A stretch of 64,000 nucleotides of DNA from a virus, in the IMG/VR virus record IMGVR_UViG_3300021963_000049, positions 52,689 through 116,688 of that record. The stretch is one strand, 5' to 3'. The stretch's first letter is position 1, and the number at the start of each line of letters is the position of its first letter. Under the pieces are notes generated by a model that had not been told where the DNA came from, did not search any database, and worked only from the letters and a program-made list of their open reading frames with translations. Below, in pieces: positions 38,437 through 48,107 of this stretch. The translations under genes and the position numbers were made by a program.

Positions 38437-38823
38437 ATGAAGAAGGTTGCAAAAGTTGCTAAAAAATCTTTAAAAAAAGCACAAGATGGTACTGTGCAAG
38501 GACCATTTACAGAAAAAACAGCAAAGTACTTAGATGAAAAATATCCTGGAACATCAATGAAATATCCTGGACCATATAATGCAGAAACCATAAAGGATAT
38601 GAAAGATAGAGTTGCTCAAACATATGGTGCAACATCATGGGGTAGACCATCTGATCTTGAAAAAAGTTTAAGAAAAGATGAAGAAAAATACATAAGAAGT
38701 AATTCAGAAACAATGGCTGATGATTATAGTATGTACCAAAAAGGTGGTAAAGTATTAAATGGAAAGTCATTTAGAAGAGGGTCTTTTACAAGTGGTTTAA
38801 GAACAAGCAGAAAACATAAATAG
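38437..38823 (+). CDS. Small basic protein with a QKGG motif, 128 aa
   Basis: Begins MKKVAKVAKKSLKKAQDGTV. It has a helical middle, then MYQKGGKVLNG near residue 101 and an arginine-rich tail. The tail after the GG motif is short and basic (KSFRRGSFTSGLRTSRKHK), as if it could be released by cutting at GG. Internal head protein is the leading guess. Confidence 0.65.
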   Translation: MKKVAKVAKKSLKKAQDGTVQGPFTEKTAKYLDEKYPGTSMKYPGPYNAETIKDMKDRVAQTYGATSWGRPSDLEKSLRKDEEKYIRSNSETMADDYSMYQKGGKVLNGKSFRRGSFTSGLRTSRKHK

Positions 38824-38825
38824 TT

Positions 38826-39083
38826 ATGGCAATTAAAAAAACAACAACTGCAAAAAAATCAACTCCTGCTAAGAAATCAAGTTCTAAATCTTCTTCAGTA
38901 GGTATCTCTATTATGGGCGGTAACAAAGCTGAGATGAGAAAGTGGGAAGTTGAATCTGCTATGTCTACATTAAAAAGAGCAGCAGAGATTCAGAAAGATG
39001 CTAAGCTTATGTCAGATGTAAAGAAAATGGCACAAGAGCAAGTAAGAATGTTTAGTAATCTTGCTAATGGCAAAATGAAATAA
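38826..39083 (+). CDS. Small basic helical protein, 85 aa
   Basis: Lysine/serine-rich front (MAIKKTTTAKKSTPAKKSSS) like a histone tail, then SIMGGNKAEMRKWEVESAMS and a helical rest ending with MFSNLANGKMK. It resembles the C-terminal half of DNA-condensing virion proteins. Function inferred from composition only. Confidence 0.65.
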   Translation: MAIKKTTTAKKSTPAKKSSSKSSSVGISIMGGNKAEMRKWEVESAMSTLKRAAEIQKDAKLMSDVKKMAQEQVRMFSNLANGKMK

Positions 39084-39085
39084 TC

Positions 39086-39562
39086 ATGGTAAAGTCACCG
39101 GCTTGGCAAAAATGTATTGAATGTAACCGTGAGGGTGACAAAAATTTATTTGCTAAAGGTGGAAATGGTAGATGCAACAGATGTAGTAAAATAGAATGGG
39201 AAAAGAATAATCCTGATAAAGTAAGAGCTCAAAGACTAAGAGGAAATGCAGGTAAGAGAGCAAAAACAATGGTATGGCCTGAACCAGATTTTGATACAAG
39301 TTGGATATATGATAAAATTAAAAATGGATATTGTGAAGTAACAGGAATTAAATTTGATTTAGAAACAGAAGTTAGATCATCTGCTCATGCAAAAAATCCT
39401 TGGGTACCTTCAATAGATAGAATAGATAGTTCTAAGCCTTATTTAAAAGACAATGTTCAAATAGTAGTTTTTATGTACAATGTTTGCAAGTCAGAATTTA
39501 CACATGATGATGTGATTAAGTTTTGTAATGCAATTAAAATAAAAGAAGATGGCAACTCATAA
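39086..39562 (+). CDS. HNH-type endonuclease, 158 aa
   Basis: A zinc pair front (CIECNREG ... CNRCSK) is followed by CEVTGIKFD and SIDRIDSSKPYLKDNVQIVV, the DRI-NxQ core shared by phage HNH homing nucleases. The N-terminus MVKSPAWQK copies the start of the adjacent DUF6321-like protein, as if the nuclease gene had inserted beside it or acquired its leader. Probably a mobile (homing) gene. Confidence 0.75.
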   Translation: MVKSPAWQKCIECNREGDKNLFAKGGNGRCNRCSKIEWEKNNPDKVRAQRLRGNAGKRAKTMVWPEPDFDTSWIYDKIKNGYCEVTGIKFDLETEVRSSAHAKNPWVPSIDRIDSSKPYLKDNVQIVVFMYNVCKSEFTHDDVIKFCNAIKIKEDGNS

Positions 39563-39836
39563 AAGTCCAAGCTGGCAAAGAAAAGAAGGGAAGAATCCAG
39601 AAGGAGGGCTTAATGCTAAAGGTGTTGCTAGTTATAGAAGAGCTAATCCAGGAAGTAAACTTAAGACAGCTGTAACTACTAAACCATCAAAACTTGATCC
39701 GGATAGTAAAGCTGCAAAAAGAAGAAAAAGCTTTTGTGCTAGGATGTCAGGTCACAAAAAAAAGAATACATCTGCTAAAACAGCAAATGATCCAAATAGT
39801 AGAATAAATAAAGCATTACGCAAATGGAATTGCTAA
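39549..39836 (+). CDS. DUF6321-like phage protein, 95 aa
   Basis: Ordered motifs KSPSWQRKEGKNPEGGLNAK, AAKRRKSFCARMSGHKKK and a final NDPNSRINKALRKWNC define this family of phage proteins. It is basic with two cysteines and probably binds DNA. It overlaps the HNH gene before and the endonuclease VII gene after, both by about 13 bases. Confidence 0.8.
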   Translation: MATHKSPSWQRKEGKNPEGGLNAKGVASYRRANPGSKLKTAVTTKPSKLDPDSKAAKRRKSFCARMSGHKKKNTSAKTANDPNSRINKALRKWNC

Positions 39837-40243
39837 ATAAAACATGTACAAAATGTAAAGTAGATAAACCATTATCTGCTGAATATTTTCCATTGCATAA
39901 TAAAACTAAATCTGGGTTTGATAGTTGGTGTAGAAACTGTAGATCAACATACAGAAGTGAAACTAGAAGAGGTAACTACAGAGATATGATATCTGATAAA
40001 CTTTTAAAGGATATTGTTGAATCTGTTACAGAGTGTGTAATATGTGGTTCTGAAGAAAAATTAGTTGTAGATCATTGTCATACTACTAATCAAATAAGAG
40101 GAATGCTTTGCAATCATTGTAATAGAGGTTTAGGTCATTTTAGAGATAATCCTGAATTATTAGAATTTGCAAGGATTTATTTATTATCTTATACTAAAGA
40201 TACTTCTGAAGCTGAAGAATATTTAGAAAAGTGGAATTGTTAA
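39824..40243 (+). CDS. Endonuclease VII-like recombination nuclease, 139 aa
   Basis: T4 gp49-type HNH: CTKCKVDKPLSAEYF front, CVICGSEEKLVVDHCHTTNQ centre and CNHCNRGLGHFRDNPELL end, the usual EndoVII ligands and catalytic DHCH. EndoVII cuts branched DNA before packaging. Here it sits among virion genes, which fits either a packaging helper or a homing copy. The C-terminal KWNC repeats the end of the preceding DUF6321-like protein. Confidence 0.85.
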   Translation: MELLNKTCTKCKVDKPLSAEYFPLHNKTKSGFDSWCRNCRSTYRSETRRGNYRDMISDKLLKDIVESVTECVICGSEEKLVVDHCHTTNQIRGMLCNHCNRGLGHFRDNPELLEFARIYLLSYTKDTSEAEEYLEKWNC

Positions 40244-40253
40244 TTTATATATC

Positions 40254-40793
40254 ATGAAAAAGATGGCCTGTGCTCAATGTGGCGGAGCAAAAATGAAGAA
40301 AGGTGGTACATCACCTAATAAGAAAATGCAAAAAGGAGGTTCTATAGGTATTGTAGGCATGCCTAAGTATGGTAACAATCCTATGACTGATGAAGGTAGA
40401 ATGCTTCAAAAAGGTGGCTCTTTTGCTCCTAACCGTGCAGTACAGTCTTCTTGTAAGAATGGTAGGGTTAGAGATGAGAAAGGAAGATGTGTTATGGCTA
40501 GAAAAATGGCCAAAGGAGGATCTTCAGATTTTGGTATGTTATCAGTAAAAGCTGGAGTAGACAAAAATCCTAATCCAACACAGGCAGATAGAATAGCCGG
40601 TGCTAAAATGCAAAAAGGTGGTAACTGGATTCAAGGTGCAATTAAAAAACCTGGAGCTTTAAAAGCATCTCTTGGAGTTAAGAAAGGTGAAAAAATACCT
40701 AAAGGTAAACTTGCTGCTGCTGCAAAGAAAGGTGGTAAACTTGGACAAAGAGCTAGACTTGCTATGACTCTTGGTAAAATGAGAAAAAAGTAA
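40254..40793 (+). CDS. GG-motif basic protein, 179 aa
   Basis: Starts MKKMACAQCGGAKMKKGGTS and carries at least six K-x-GG or QKGG motifs (MKKGGT, MQKGGS, LQKGGS, MAKGGS, MQKGGN, AKKGGK), spaced 10-40 residues apart. Basic, glycine-rich, without a stable-looking domain. If the GG motifs are cut, it would fall into small basic peptides, as in adenovirus or asfarvirus core proteins. That is inference. Confidence 0.7.
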   Translation: MKKMACAQCGGAKMKKGGTSPNKKMQKGGSIGIVGMPKYGNNPMTDEGRMLQKGGSFAPNRAVQSSCKNGRVRDEKGRCVMARKMAKGGSSDFGMLSVKAGVDKNPNPTQADRIAGAKMQKGGNWIQGAIKKPGALKASLGVKKGEKIPKGKLAAAAKKGGKLGQRARLAMTLGKMRKK

Positions 40794-40799
40794 TAAGAC

Positions 40800-41498
40800 A
40801 TGACTAATAGTGCAATTACAATAAAGATGAAACAAAGGCTGAACAAATTGGACAGCCAAGACTTTGACAACATTGAATGTTGGCAAGTTGTTGAGTCTTT
40901 TAATAAAGCTCAAGTAGAGTGGTCAAGAAGGCAATTGCATGGTATTAATGTTGTCAAGGAAGGTGATGAGCAATCTACCAGAAGAAAAGATGACATGCAA
41001 GTTTTATTAACTACCGGAGATTTACCAGTAGCTCCAAAAGATGTTTACTACTTTGGAGATATACCAGCAGATTATTTACAATGGAAAAGAGTAGATGTTT
41101 TTGCAAACAAAGAATGCTGTGATAAGAGAAGAATGACAGTATACTTAGCTGAAGAAGGTAATGTTAATTTATTACTTAGAGATAAAGCTAAGCAACCTAA
41201 TTTTGAATGGGCAGAAACATTTGCAACTCTAATAAATAATAGAGTTCATATCTATACTAATAATGAGTTTGCAATACAAAGTGCAGACTTAATATACTAT
41301 AGACAACCTAGAAAAATACAAATTCTTGGTTGTGTTGATCCATATACAGGAGTTCAATCTACTGCAGAAGTACAAAGTGAATTCAAAGATGATATAATAG
41401 AATTAATAATTGATGAGGCTGTAGCAATACTAGCAGGAGATATTGAGTCAACAAACCAATATGCTAGAAACTCAGAAACAGCTGAAAGAAATAACTAA
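40800..41498 (+). CDS. Connector/ring-like structural protein, 232 aa
   Basis: Begins MTNSAITIKMKQRLNKLDSQ and then DFDNIECWQVVESFNKAQ. The C-terminal helix (DIIELIIDEAVAILAGDIES) resembles the end of head-tail connector or ring proteins of crAss-like phages. It follows the GG-motif genes and probably sits at the portal vertex. Assigned by pattern and position, not by a diagnostic motif. Confidence 0.55.
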   Translation: MTNSAITIKMKQRLNKLDSQDFDNIECWQVVESFNKAQVEWSRRQLHGINVVKEGDEQSTRRKDDMQVLLTTGDLPVAPKDVYYFGDIPADYLQWKRVDVFANKECCDKRRMTVYLAEEGNVNLLLRDKAKQPNFEWAETFATLINNRVHIYTNNEFAIQSADLIYYRQPRKIQILGCVDPYTGVQSTAEVQSEFKDDIIELIIDEAVAILAGDIESTNQYARNSETAERNN

Positions 41499-41503
41499 AA
41501 ATA

Positions 41504-41992
41504 ATGGAATCAAAACCTAGAATGTTAAAAAGACCTGAAGCAGTTGTAACACAACCTAAGTCTGAACCATCAAAAGCTCAACCTACTCCTGACACAGGTG
41601 TTGGAGGAAGCTCATTAGATACTATGACTGCAGCTTGTGTATCTGAACTTATGAATGCAAGAACAAGTTTTCATAAGCTTCATTTAAAAGTAAAAGGAGA
41701 TGGATCATATGCAGCACATAAAGCTCTTAATGAATTATATGATGCATTACCAGATCATGCAGATTCTCTTATAGAGGGTTATCAAGGTGCAGCAGAAAAG
41801 TTACTTTCTTATACTGAAGTAGCACCAAGAACTCTTGATACAGTATCTGATGCAGTAAGTTACTTAAGAGATTTAACTGCTATGGTAACTAAATTACAAG
41901 GTAAGATGCCTTACTCAGAAATAGTAAATTCACTTGATACAGTTAAAGATACATTTAACTCTGCTAAGTATAAATTACTTTTCTTAAAATAA
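41504..41992 (+). CDS. Dps/ferritin-like (DUF5856-type) protein, 162 aa
   Basis: After a disordered, proline-rich 40-residue front, the motif FHKLHLKVKGDGSYAAHKAL and then YDALPDHADSLIEGYQG matches the helix pair of Dps-like ferritin-fold proteins (H-x-x-H...D...E). DUF5856-type phage proteins show the same. In cells Dps binds iron and DNA; here a head protein with that fold, or protection of packaged DNA, is possible. Confidence 0.7.
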   Translation: MESKPRMLKRPEAVVTQPKSEPSKAQPTPDTGVGGSSLDTMTAACVSELMNARTSFHKLHLKVKGDGSYAAHKALNELYDALPDHADSLIEGYQGAAEKLLSYTEVAPRTLDTVSDAVSYLRDLTAMVTKLQGKMPYSEIVNSLDTVKDTFNSAKYKLLFLK

Positions 41993-42055
41993 TTTGGAAG
42001 ATTAAAAATCTTTGATTATATTATATATATGTTTATAAATTAAAAAATAAAAAAA

Positions 42056-43738
42056 ATGGCTTATTTTAATCATGCGTTTAGAAAAACCTTTTTAGGTACA
42101 GGAGCAGATGTATCTGGCTTCACTGTATCTGTATTAGGTGGAACTACTGTATCAGTTAATACTGATGGTGGTTTTGTAACTTCAGATGGTATGCCTACTT
42201 ATGGTTTGAATCAACTTTCACAAGATGCTGAAAGTTTCTTTGGTTCTTATGAAAGTGGGTATTTTGGATTCTTTGATCCAAAAACTAATTTATCAATAGG
42301 TGAACCTAGAAACTGTTGTCCTTTATATCTTGCTGGTTCAGCAATTTATTCAAGTGATAAAATTGGACCTTTCCATGGTGGTTATCAAGAGACTAACAAG
42401 TCTAAAATAATTAACCCTCGCTATGTGTCTAGATTCTATTCAGTTGATCCATGTGAACCACAGAATGAAGTATTACATGTTGGTTCTACATACTATACAT
42501 TAGGTGCTGGTGCAGTAGTTGCGGTAGGTGGTGTATTAACTGGAAGTATTACAACTCCAGGTGCAGGATATACTGATACAGCTACTGCAGTTGTAGCTAC
42601 AACTTCAACTGTTTCAGGAACTGGAACTGGACTTACATTGTTTATCACTGTAGCTGCTGGAGTACCAACAGTAACAGGTATAGCAAGTCTTGGTAAAGGT
42701 TATGCAGTTGGAGATACTGTAACAATTACTGATTGGGATGGTGCTACACCAGGAACATTAGCAGTATTTGAAATAGATACAATTGCATCAACAGGTGTTG
42801 ATCCTATTACAGGTTCAGGTGGTGCAGCATGTTGTAAAGAGTTTTTATGTGGTGAGACATATACTTTGCGTTTAGATATCAAAGGTTCTCCAGCATTAAG
42901 ATACTTAAACCACAATGCTTACTACATTGCATCTGCATACACAGGATGTTGTCCTGATGGAGCAATTGCACCTACTCCAGTAGATTCAACTGATGTATTT
43001 ATTCAGTGGGCAAATGCTATCTTAAATTCACCAATTGTTAATCCATTTGTACAAATTATAGTACAAGATCAAACAGGTGTTCTTTGGTATGCTCCAGGAA
43101 CTTCTGCTGCATTCCTTGCTTCAGTAGGTGGTGATACTTGGAATAACTATGTATCTCCAGGATATATTACTGGTGCATGTGCAGGTATGATCTTAAATGG
43201 TGCTTATGTAGATACTAAATTTGGTGATTGTACATTCCAAATCTCTGACTTCTATGAGAAAGAGCCAGTTAAACTTTATGTTTCTGAGTTAGATTTCAAT
43301 GGAGATCCTTGTGCATTTGATGGTATTTGTGTAGTTCATGAATGTTTAGCTACTCAAGCTAATGGTCTTGGAGAAACAATTCTTAGAGATCTTCAGTTAT
43401 CTGAAGCTTACAGACAAAACTTCTTACATTCTGATTTCAGAATTAGAGAGATTACTCAAGGAAACCAGATTATACAAGCAATTAATAGAAATGGTTTGTA
43501 CTTCTCTTATTTCTTGCAACACAGTGTTCCGCGTCATAATAATCCAACTGGTACATTTGACTCAGATCAGTACTTATTACAGATTGTATCTCAAAATTCT
43601 TTGAATAGATTTGTTACTAATACAGTTGAGTGGTTAGAAGGATGTGGAGTATGTGAAATTGATGAGTTCAATTGTGTTTCTTCATGTGAAGTTCCAATTG
43701 AATTTTACACAACAACACCAAGAACACCAGTACTTTAA
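42056..43738 (+). CDS. Abundant virion structural protein, 560 aa
   Basis: Starts after an A-rich leader (MAYFNHAFRKTFLGTGADVS) and is followed by a strong terminator, like the capsid gene, so it should be made in large amounts. The first third is tube- or coat-like; residues ~155-245 form a separate glycine/threonine-rich beta insert (GAGYTDTATAVVATTSTVSG). A tail-tube, sheath, or major decoration protein are all possible. I cannot decide. Confidence 0.65.
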   Translation: MAYFNHAFRKTFLGTGADVSGFTVSVLGGTTVSVNTDGGFVTSDGMPTYGLNQLSQDAESFFGSYESGYFGFFDPKTNLSIGEPRNCCPLYLAGSAIYSSDKIGPFHGGYQETNKSKIINPRYVSRFYSVDPCEPQNEVLHVGSTYYTLGAGAVVAVGGVLTGSITTPGAGYTDTATAVVATTSTVSGTGTGLTLFITVAAGVPTVTGIASLGKGYAVGDTVTITDWDGATPGTLAVFEIDTIASTGVDPITGSGGAACCKEFLCGETYTLRLDIKGSPALRYLNHNAYYIASAYTGCCPDGAIAPTPVDSTDVFIQWANAILNSPIVNPFVQIIVQDQTGVLWYAPGTSAAFLASVGGDTWNNYVSPGYITGACAGMILNGAYVDTKFGDCTFQISDFYEKEPVKLYVSELDFNGDPCAFDGICVVHECLATQANGLGETILRDLQLSEAYRQNFLHSDFRIREITQGNQIIQAINRNGLYFSYFLQHSVPRHNNPTGTFDSDQYLLQIVSQNSLNRFVTNTVEWLEGCGVCEIDEFNCVSSCEVPIEFYTTTPRTPVL

Positions 43739-43751
43739 TAAAACAATAACT

Positions 43752-43799
43752 TAAGAAAAGGGAGAGTGAGAGTTTATATTTCTCCTCTCCTTTTCTTTT
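43752..43799 (+). terminator. Intrinsic terminator after the 560-aa structural gene
   Basis: GAAAAGGGAGAG pairs with CTCTCCTTTTC across a large loop, followed by TTTTT. Confidence 0.85.
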
Positions 43800-43812
43800 T
43801 ATATAACATCTC

Positions 43813-44355
43813 ATGGCAAATCATGTCCTAAGTTTAGAAGTACCTACAGTTATGAACCCTTGTATTCTAAAAATATTTGATACAAGTGTTTACAGCAATC
43901 TTATTTCTATAAGTTGTCCTATACTAAACATAACTGTGCCCGGATTTGGTTATTCAAATCAAATTGATGTTACTCCAAATTTTGCAGAAACATTAACTGC
44001 TTGTGATTTACAACTGCAAACTACAGATTGTGGAACTACTTACTGGAATATTCCTGATGGAATATATATTATTAAGTATAGTGTAGAACCAAAAGACTTA
44101 GTATATGTAGAGTACAATCATTTAAGAATAACAGAAGCACTAAATAAATATTATAATGTTCTATGTGATATAGATGCTAATGCTTGTGATCCACCAGCAA
44201 AAGTAAAAAAGCAACTTGAAGAATTAAGATTAATTTATATGTATCTTCAAGCTGCAAAAGCAAAAGTAGAAACTTGTCATGAGCCACAGAAAGGCATGAG
44301 CTTATACAATTATGCTTTAAAGCTTTTAAATAAAATGTCTTGTACAAATTGTTAA
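43813..44355 (+). CDS. Structural-region protein, 180 aa
   Basis: Begins MANHVLSLEVPTVMNPCILK; a beta-rich front (a fibronectin-like shape), then a helical C-terminal third with KKQLEELRLIYMYLQAAKAK and cysteines. Starts the cysteine-rich gene set that continues to 48668. Probably a virion protein. Similar proteins occur in related phages without known role. Confidence 0.65.
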   Translation: MANHVLSLEVPTVMNPCILKIFDTSVYSNLISISCPILNITVPGFGYSNQIDVTPNFAETLTACDLQLQTTDCGTTYWNIPDGIYIIKYSVEPKDLVYVEYNHLRITEALNKYYNVLCDIDANACDPPAKVKKQLEELRLIYMYLQAAKAKVETCHEPQKGMSLYNYALKLLNKMSCTNC

Positions 44356-44376
44356 AAAAATTAAAACCAACAAATT

Positions 44377-44568
44377 ATGGCAATATGTCCAAACTGCGGA
44401 ACTGCTATGTCTTGCGGATGTCAAAAGAGAGTAGTTAATGGAGTGAATGGGTGTAGTAAATGTTTAAATAATGCACCTAAGAAAACAATACAAAGAAACC
44501 AACCAATACAAAACCAAGCTGTCTGGGGTAAAGACAGATATAATAACTTAAGTAAGTTTACAAAATAA
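44377..44568 (+). CDS. Small cysteine-rich protein, 63 aa
   Basis: Starts MAICPNCGTAMSCGCQKRVV and has six or more cysteines in CxxC/CxC pairs within the first ~30 residues, like a small zinc ribbon. It overlaps the next gene at TAATG. Such small proteins often act as assembly factors, but the role here is not known. Confidence 0.75.
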   Translation: MAICPNCGTAMSCGCQKRVVNGVNGCSKCLNNAPKKTIQRNQPIQNQAVWGKDRYNNLSKFTK

Positions 44569-46349
44569 TGAGTGCTATAGTATATTCTTTTGTTCCTTGT
44601 TGTGATCCAACTGCTGATCCAATTCAGTTTAATACTCATGGAGTATTTTTACCAACTGTTCCTGGAACATACTTATATACAGATTTACCATTGAATGGTT
44701 TAGAAGATGGTCAATGTTATAGTGTAACTGAAACAACAGGTGGATTACCAAATCCGGCATTACCATATTTAAATAGCATAGCTGGTTTTGAACTCATAGC
44801 TGGTGGCTGTGAAGATGAACAATGTTCATGTGGAGATCAGTGCTATATACTTACAAGCTGTGATAGTTTTGTAATATACTCTGATTCTGATCTAGCATTA
44901 TATGTAGATCAGTTTGTGAGTTTAGTAGAATATCCTGGAGAATGTTTTTATGTTGAACTAGGTCAACCAGGAGGATGCGGCCCAAGTCCAATAGCAGTTA
45001 ATGTAGATCCAGATATACCATGCAGTTGCCCATGTAATTGTTATATAATAACCGGATCTGGTACAGTAAGTTATATAGCATGTGATGGAACTAAATCTAC
45101 AGCATTTGCTCCGGCACAATTTTGTTCTGTATCATATCCAGAAATTACTTCTGGTATAGGTTCATTAGAAATATTTGACAATGGCTTATGTGATGACATC
45201 ACTGGTTGTCCAGAAAAGTGTTTCTTACTAACCAACTGTGATCCAAGTATTACAGAAACAATAACTTCAAATACTTTTACATTACTGCAATATGCTTTAA
45301 ATAATCAAATAATAACTATTTCTGGTTATGAGGGATGTTGGACAGTAGAAGAAACTGAAGTGTGTGATTGTGCTGTACCAGTTACTATAATTCAAAGTTT
45401 TAGTAGTTGTGAAACATGTTCACCTCCACCTGCTTATAAACTTATTAATTGTGATAATGCTTCACAGATAATATATACTTATCAAGATCTTTCTGCATAT
45501 ATTGGCAAAGTTTTATCATTAGATTGCGGAGGATGTTGGATTGTTGAACTATTAACAATTCCTCCACCAAGTACACAAGTAGTAACAGTACTTTTTGAGT
45601 TTGATACTTGTGAGTTGTGTAAAGCTACATATTATAGACTAACAGACTGTGCAGGTTTTAAGGATGAAGTTATAACTACTACAGATTTATCAGCTTATCT
45701 TGGTGATGTAATACAAATAAAGTTTTGTGATGATACTTGTTGGACAGTAAATCAAACAGATCCTGAACCATCAGATGGTGAAGTTACAGTTTTACAATCT
45801 TTTGGTAGAGCATGTCAACCATGTTTAGTAGCAATTGCTACTCCAAAATGTGTAGTATTTACTAATCTTACTAATAACCCTGTATCATTTGGATATGTAA
45901 CAGCAGAAGGAACAGTAATTAAAGCAACATTGCTGGCAAATGAATCTACAGAAAAAGCTTGTTATTTGTCATGGGATGTAAATCAAAGTATACAAGTTAC
46001 AGAGTATGGTGACTGTGTTGATGGGTTATGTCCAGAAGTTCCAAGACCAAAAAGAAAAGTAAAACCAGGGTACAGTGTTCCAGTATGTAGTACTGAAAAG
46101 TATGAGAAAATAACATGCAGAGCATCTGAGATATATTATAAAATGGTCTTAGAAAAAAGATATGGTATTGGTAATTGCTGTGATGATCTGAGTGATAAGT
46201 GGTTACTTAAAAAAGAAATTATAGATTTACAAGGACTAATAGATCCAGATTATACATGCACAGTAATTACAAGCTGTTGTAATCAGCCTATTAATACATG
46301 CGGGTGCGGCTGCAACAGCACACCAACTATTAGAACTTGCAATTCTTAA
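44568..46349 (+). CDS. Cysteine-rich repeat protein, 593 aa
   Basis: At least four tandem modules of ~60-70 residues share the pattern Y-x-L-x-x-C ... L(S)AY-x-G ... C-W-x-V ... C-x-x-C. For example CYILTSCDS, CFLLTNCDPS, YKLINCDNAS with GGCWIVEL, and YYRLTDCAG with DTCWTVNQ. A distinct helical C-terminal domain follows (YEKITCRASEIYYKMVLEKR). The repeats look like extracellular beta modules held by disulfides or zinc. A long virion appendage is likely. Confidence 0.75.
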   Translation: MSAIVYSFVPCCDPTADPIQFNTHGVFLPTVPGTYLYTDLPLNGLEDGQCYSVTETTGGLPNPALPYLNSIAGFELIAGGCEDEQCSCGDQCYILTSCDSFVIYSDSDLALYVDQFVSLVEYPGECFYVELGQPGGCGPSPIAVNVDPDIPCSCPCNCYIITGSGTVSYIACDGTKSTAFAPAQFCSVSYPEITSGIGSLEIFDNGLCDDITGCPEKCFLLTNCDPSITETITSNTFTLLQYALNNQIITISGYEGCWTVEETEVCDCAVPVTIIQSFSSCETCSPPPAYKLINCDNASQIIYTYQDLSAYIGKVLSLDCGGCWIVELLTIPPPSTQVVTVLFEFDTCELCKATYYRLTDCAGFKDEVITTTDLSAYLGDVIQIKFCDDTCWTVNQTDPEPSDGEVTVLQSFGRACQPCLVAIATPKCVVFTNLTNNPVSFGYVTAEGTVIKATLLANESTEKACYLSWDVNQSIQVTEYGDCVDGLCPEVPRPKRKVKPGYSVPVCSTEKYEKITCRASEIYYKMVLEKRYGIGNCCDDLSDKWLLKKEIIDLQGLIDPDYTCTVITSCCNQPINTCGCGCNSTPTIRTCNS

Positions 46350-46383
46350 GAATTATTTGTATATTATAATATAAGAAACATAT

Positions 46384-48096
46384 ATGAAGCCTTTAAATCT
46401 AGATAATAAACCTTGTAGTCCAATATCAAGCAACTGTGTTATTTGGCAAGGTCCTGATATTCCATGTATTAAATTATGTACAGGAGATACAATATCTGAT
46501 GTAGTATTTAAACTTGCTACTGAATTATGTACTATTATGGATCAGTTAAATATATCTAACTATGATCTATCATGCTTTAACTTAGCAGCTTGTCCACCTC
46601 AAGATTTTCAACAACTTATTCAATTTTTAATTGATCAAATCTGTATAGCACAAGGAATTACTCCAACAGATACTAAAGTAGCTGGATGTCCAGATTGTTT
46701 AGTTACAATTGCTCCTTGTTTTATAACAGGTACTCAAACTACTATGCAATTAGTAGATTATGTTCAAATGATTGCAGAAAGAGTTTGTAGCATTATAGAT
46801 CAGATTCAAGTAATAAATAATCAAATACAAAACTTACAGGTAAGAGTAGAGATATTAGAAAATACTCCTCCTCCAGTTTTTACACTTCCATCAATTGATA
46901 CTGGTTGTTTAGCACCTTATATGGGTGGAGCAGTTAGTGCACAAATTGATGCAGTACTAGACACATTACTTAATGATCCAACAATTGGATATTGTCAGCT
47001 TATTGGAGCAACTGGTTTACCAGCAGATTTAATCTCTGCAGTAGCAAGTCAATGTATTGATTCAACTGATGATTCTTTGGCTAATCCAGGTGAAACAATG
47101 GGAACTGCATATTTTCCTAATTGGGTAAATACACCAACAACTGTTGCAGATGCTATAACTAATTTATGGTTGTCTGTTTGTGATATTTATAACTATTTAT
47201 CCGGAGCACCTACTATAAATGTTGTAGATACAACAACTGTCAATTTAACATATACTTCTGGTACATTACAAGCTGATGTTCAAGATACTGGTTGGGTAGA
47301 TTTATTAGGATTTGATTTTTATTCTACTGATCCTACAATGACAATACCAAGACCACAATGTAGAAGAATTGGTAATGTAGTACATTTTAGAGGTCAAGTA
47401 ACAATACCTTTACAAGTATCTGGTTCTCCAGGACTAGTTAGAACATATCTTTATGGTGGTGGCCAAGATACATATTTAGGAGGCACTGCACCAAATAATG
47501 TTATTACACCTTATCAAGGTAATGGCGGAGTAAGATTAGATTCATCAGGATTTATAGAATTTAATTCAAATGGTATTACTGCACAAAGTGTAATTCCTAC
47601 AAGTGTTATACCTGGGGGGTATGTACTAGATGGTAGGTATCAAAATGATGGATGGAAACTTGCTTATAGAGTTGTTGATACAGGTTCAAATACAACTATA
47701 CTTACAACTTTCTTTAGCCCAGTAATTACAGAAAATGGTGTTTTAACTTTTGGTTTAATAAAGAATGCAGAAGAAGGTATTGTTGGAGGAGGCGGTTCAG
47801 TAGCATGGGATACATGTCCAATAAATAATGTTATATCTCATGTTCTTTCTGGTTACGCTGTTCCTAAATATGACAATGGTTTACCAGCTGCAGCAACAAA
47901 TGTTTTACATGATGGTGGAGGAGCTACAGGTATGCAAACTAGACAAGTTTACTACAGTACTACTGAAGAATATCCATTTTCATGTAATGCTAATGATGAA
48001 AATGATGTTGGTGGTTTCCATTTAAGAATAGATGGTTTAACAGCATTTATTAGCCCTTGTGTAACAACAATACCAACTCCAACACCTTGTTCTTAA
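46384..48096 (+). CDS. Head/tail fibre protein with cysteine-rich base, 570 aa
   Basis: The first ~180 residues are helical and cysteine-rich (CVIWQGPDIPCIKLCTGDTI, then a coiled-coil part IDQIQVINNQIQNLQVRVEI). The rest is a beta-rich distal domain with a GWVDLLGFDFYS start and many glycines. The base-plus-coiled-coil-plus-tip layout fits a trimeric fibre. It probably attaches through the same site as the preceding repeat protein. Confidence 0.7.
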   Translation: MKPLNLDNKPCSPISSNCVIWQGPDIPCIKLCTGDTISDVVFKLATELCTIMDQLNISNYDLSCFNLAACPPQDFQQLIQFLIDQICIAQGITPTDTKVAGCPDCLVTIAPCFITGTQTTMQLVDYVQMIAERVCSIIDQIQVINNQIQNLQVRVEILENTPPPVFTLPSIDTGCLAPYMGGAVSAQIDAVLDTLLNDPTIGYCQLIGATGLPADLISAVASQCIDSTDDSLANPGETMGTAYFPNWVNTPTTVADAITNLWLSVCDIYNYLSGAPTINVVDTTTVNLTYTSGTLQADVQDTGWVDLLGFDFYSTDPTMTIPRPQCRRIGNVVHFRGQVTIPLQVSGSPGLVRTYLYGGGQDTYLGGTAPNNVITPYQGNGGVRLDSSGFIEFNSNGITAQSVIPTSVIPGGYVLDGRYQNDGWKLAYRVVDTGSNTTILTTFFSPVITENGVLTFGLIKNAEEGIVGGGGSVAWDTCPINNVISHVLSGYAVPKYDNGLPAAATNVLHDGGGATGMQTRQVYYSTTEEYPFSCNANDENDVGGFHLRIDGLTAFISPCVTTIPTPTPCS

Positions 48097-48107
48097 TTAA
48101 TTAAATC

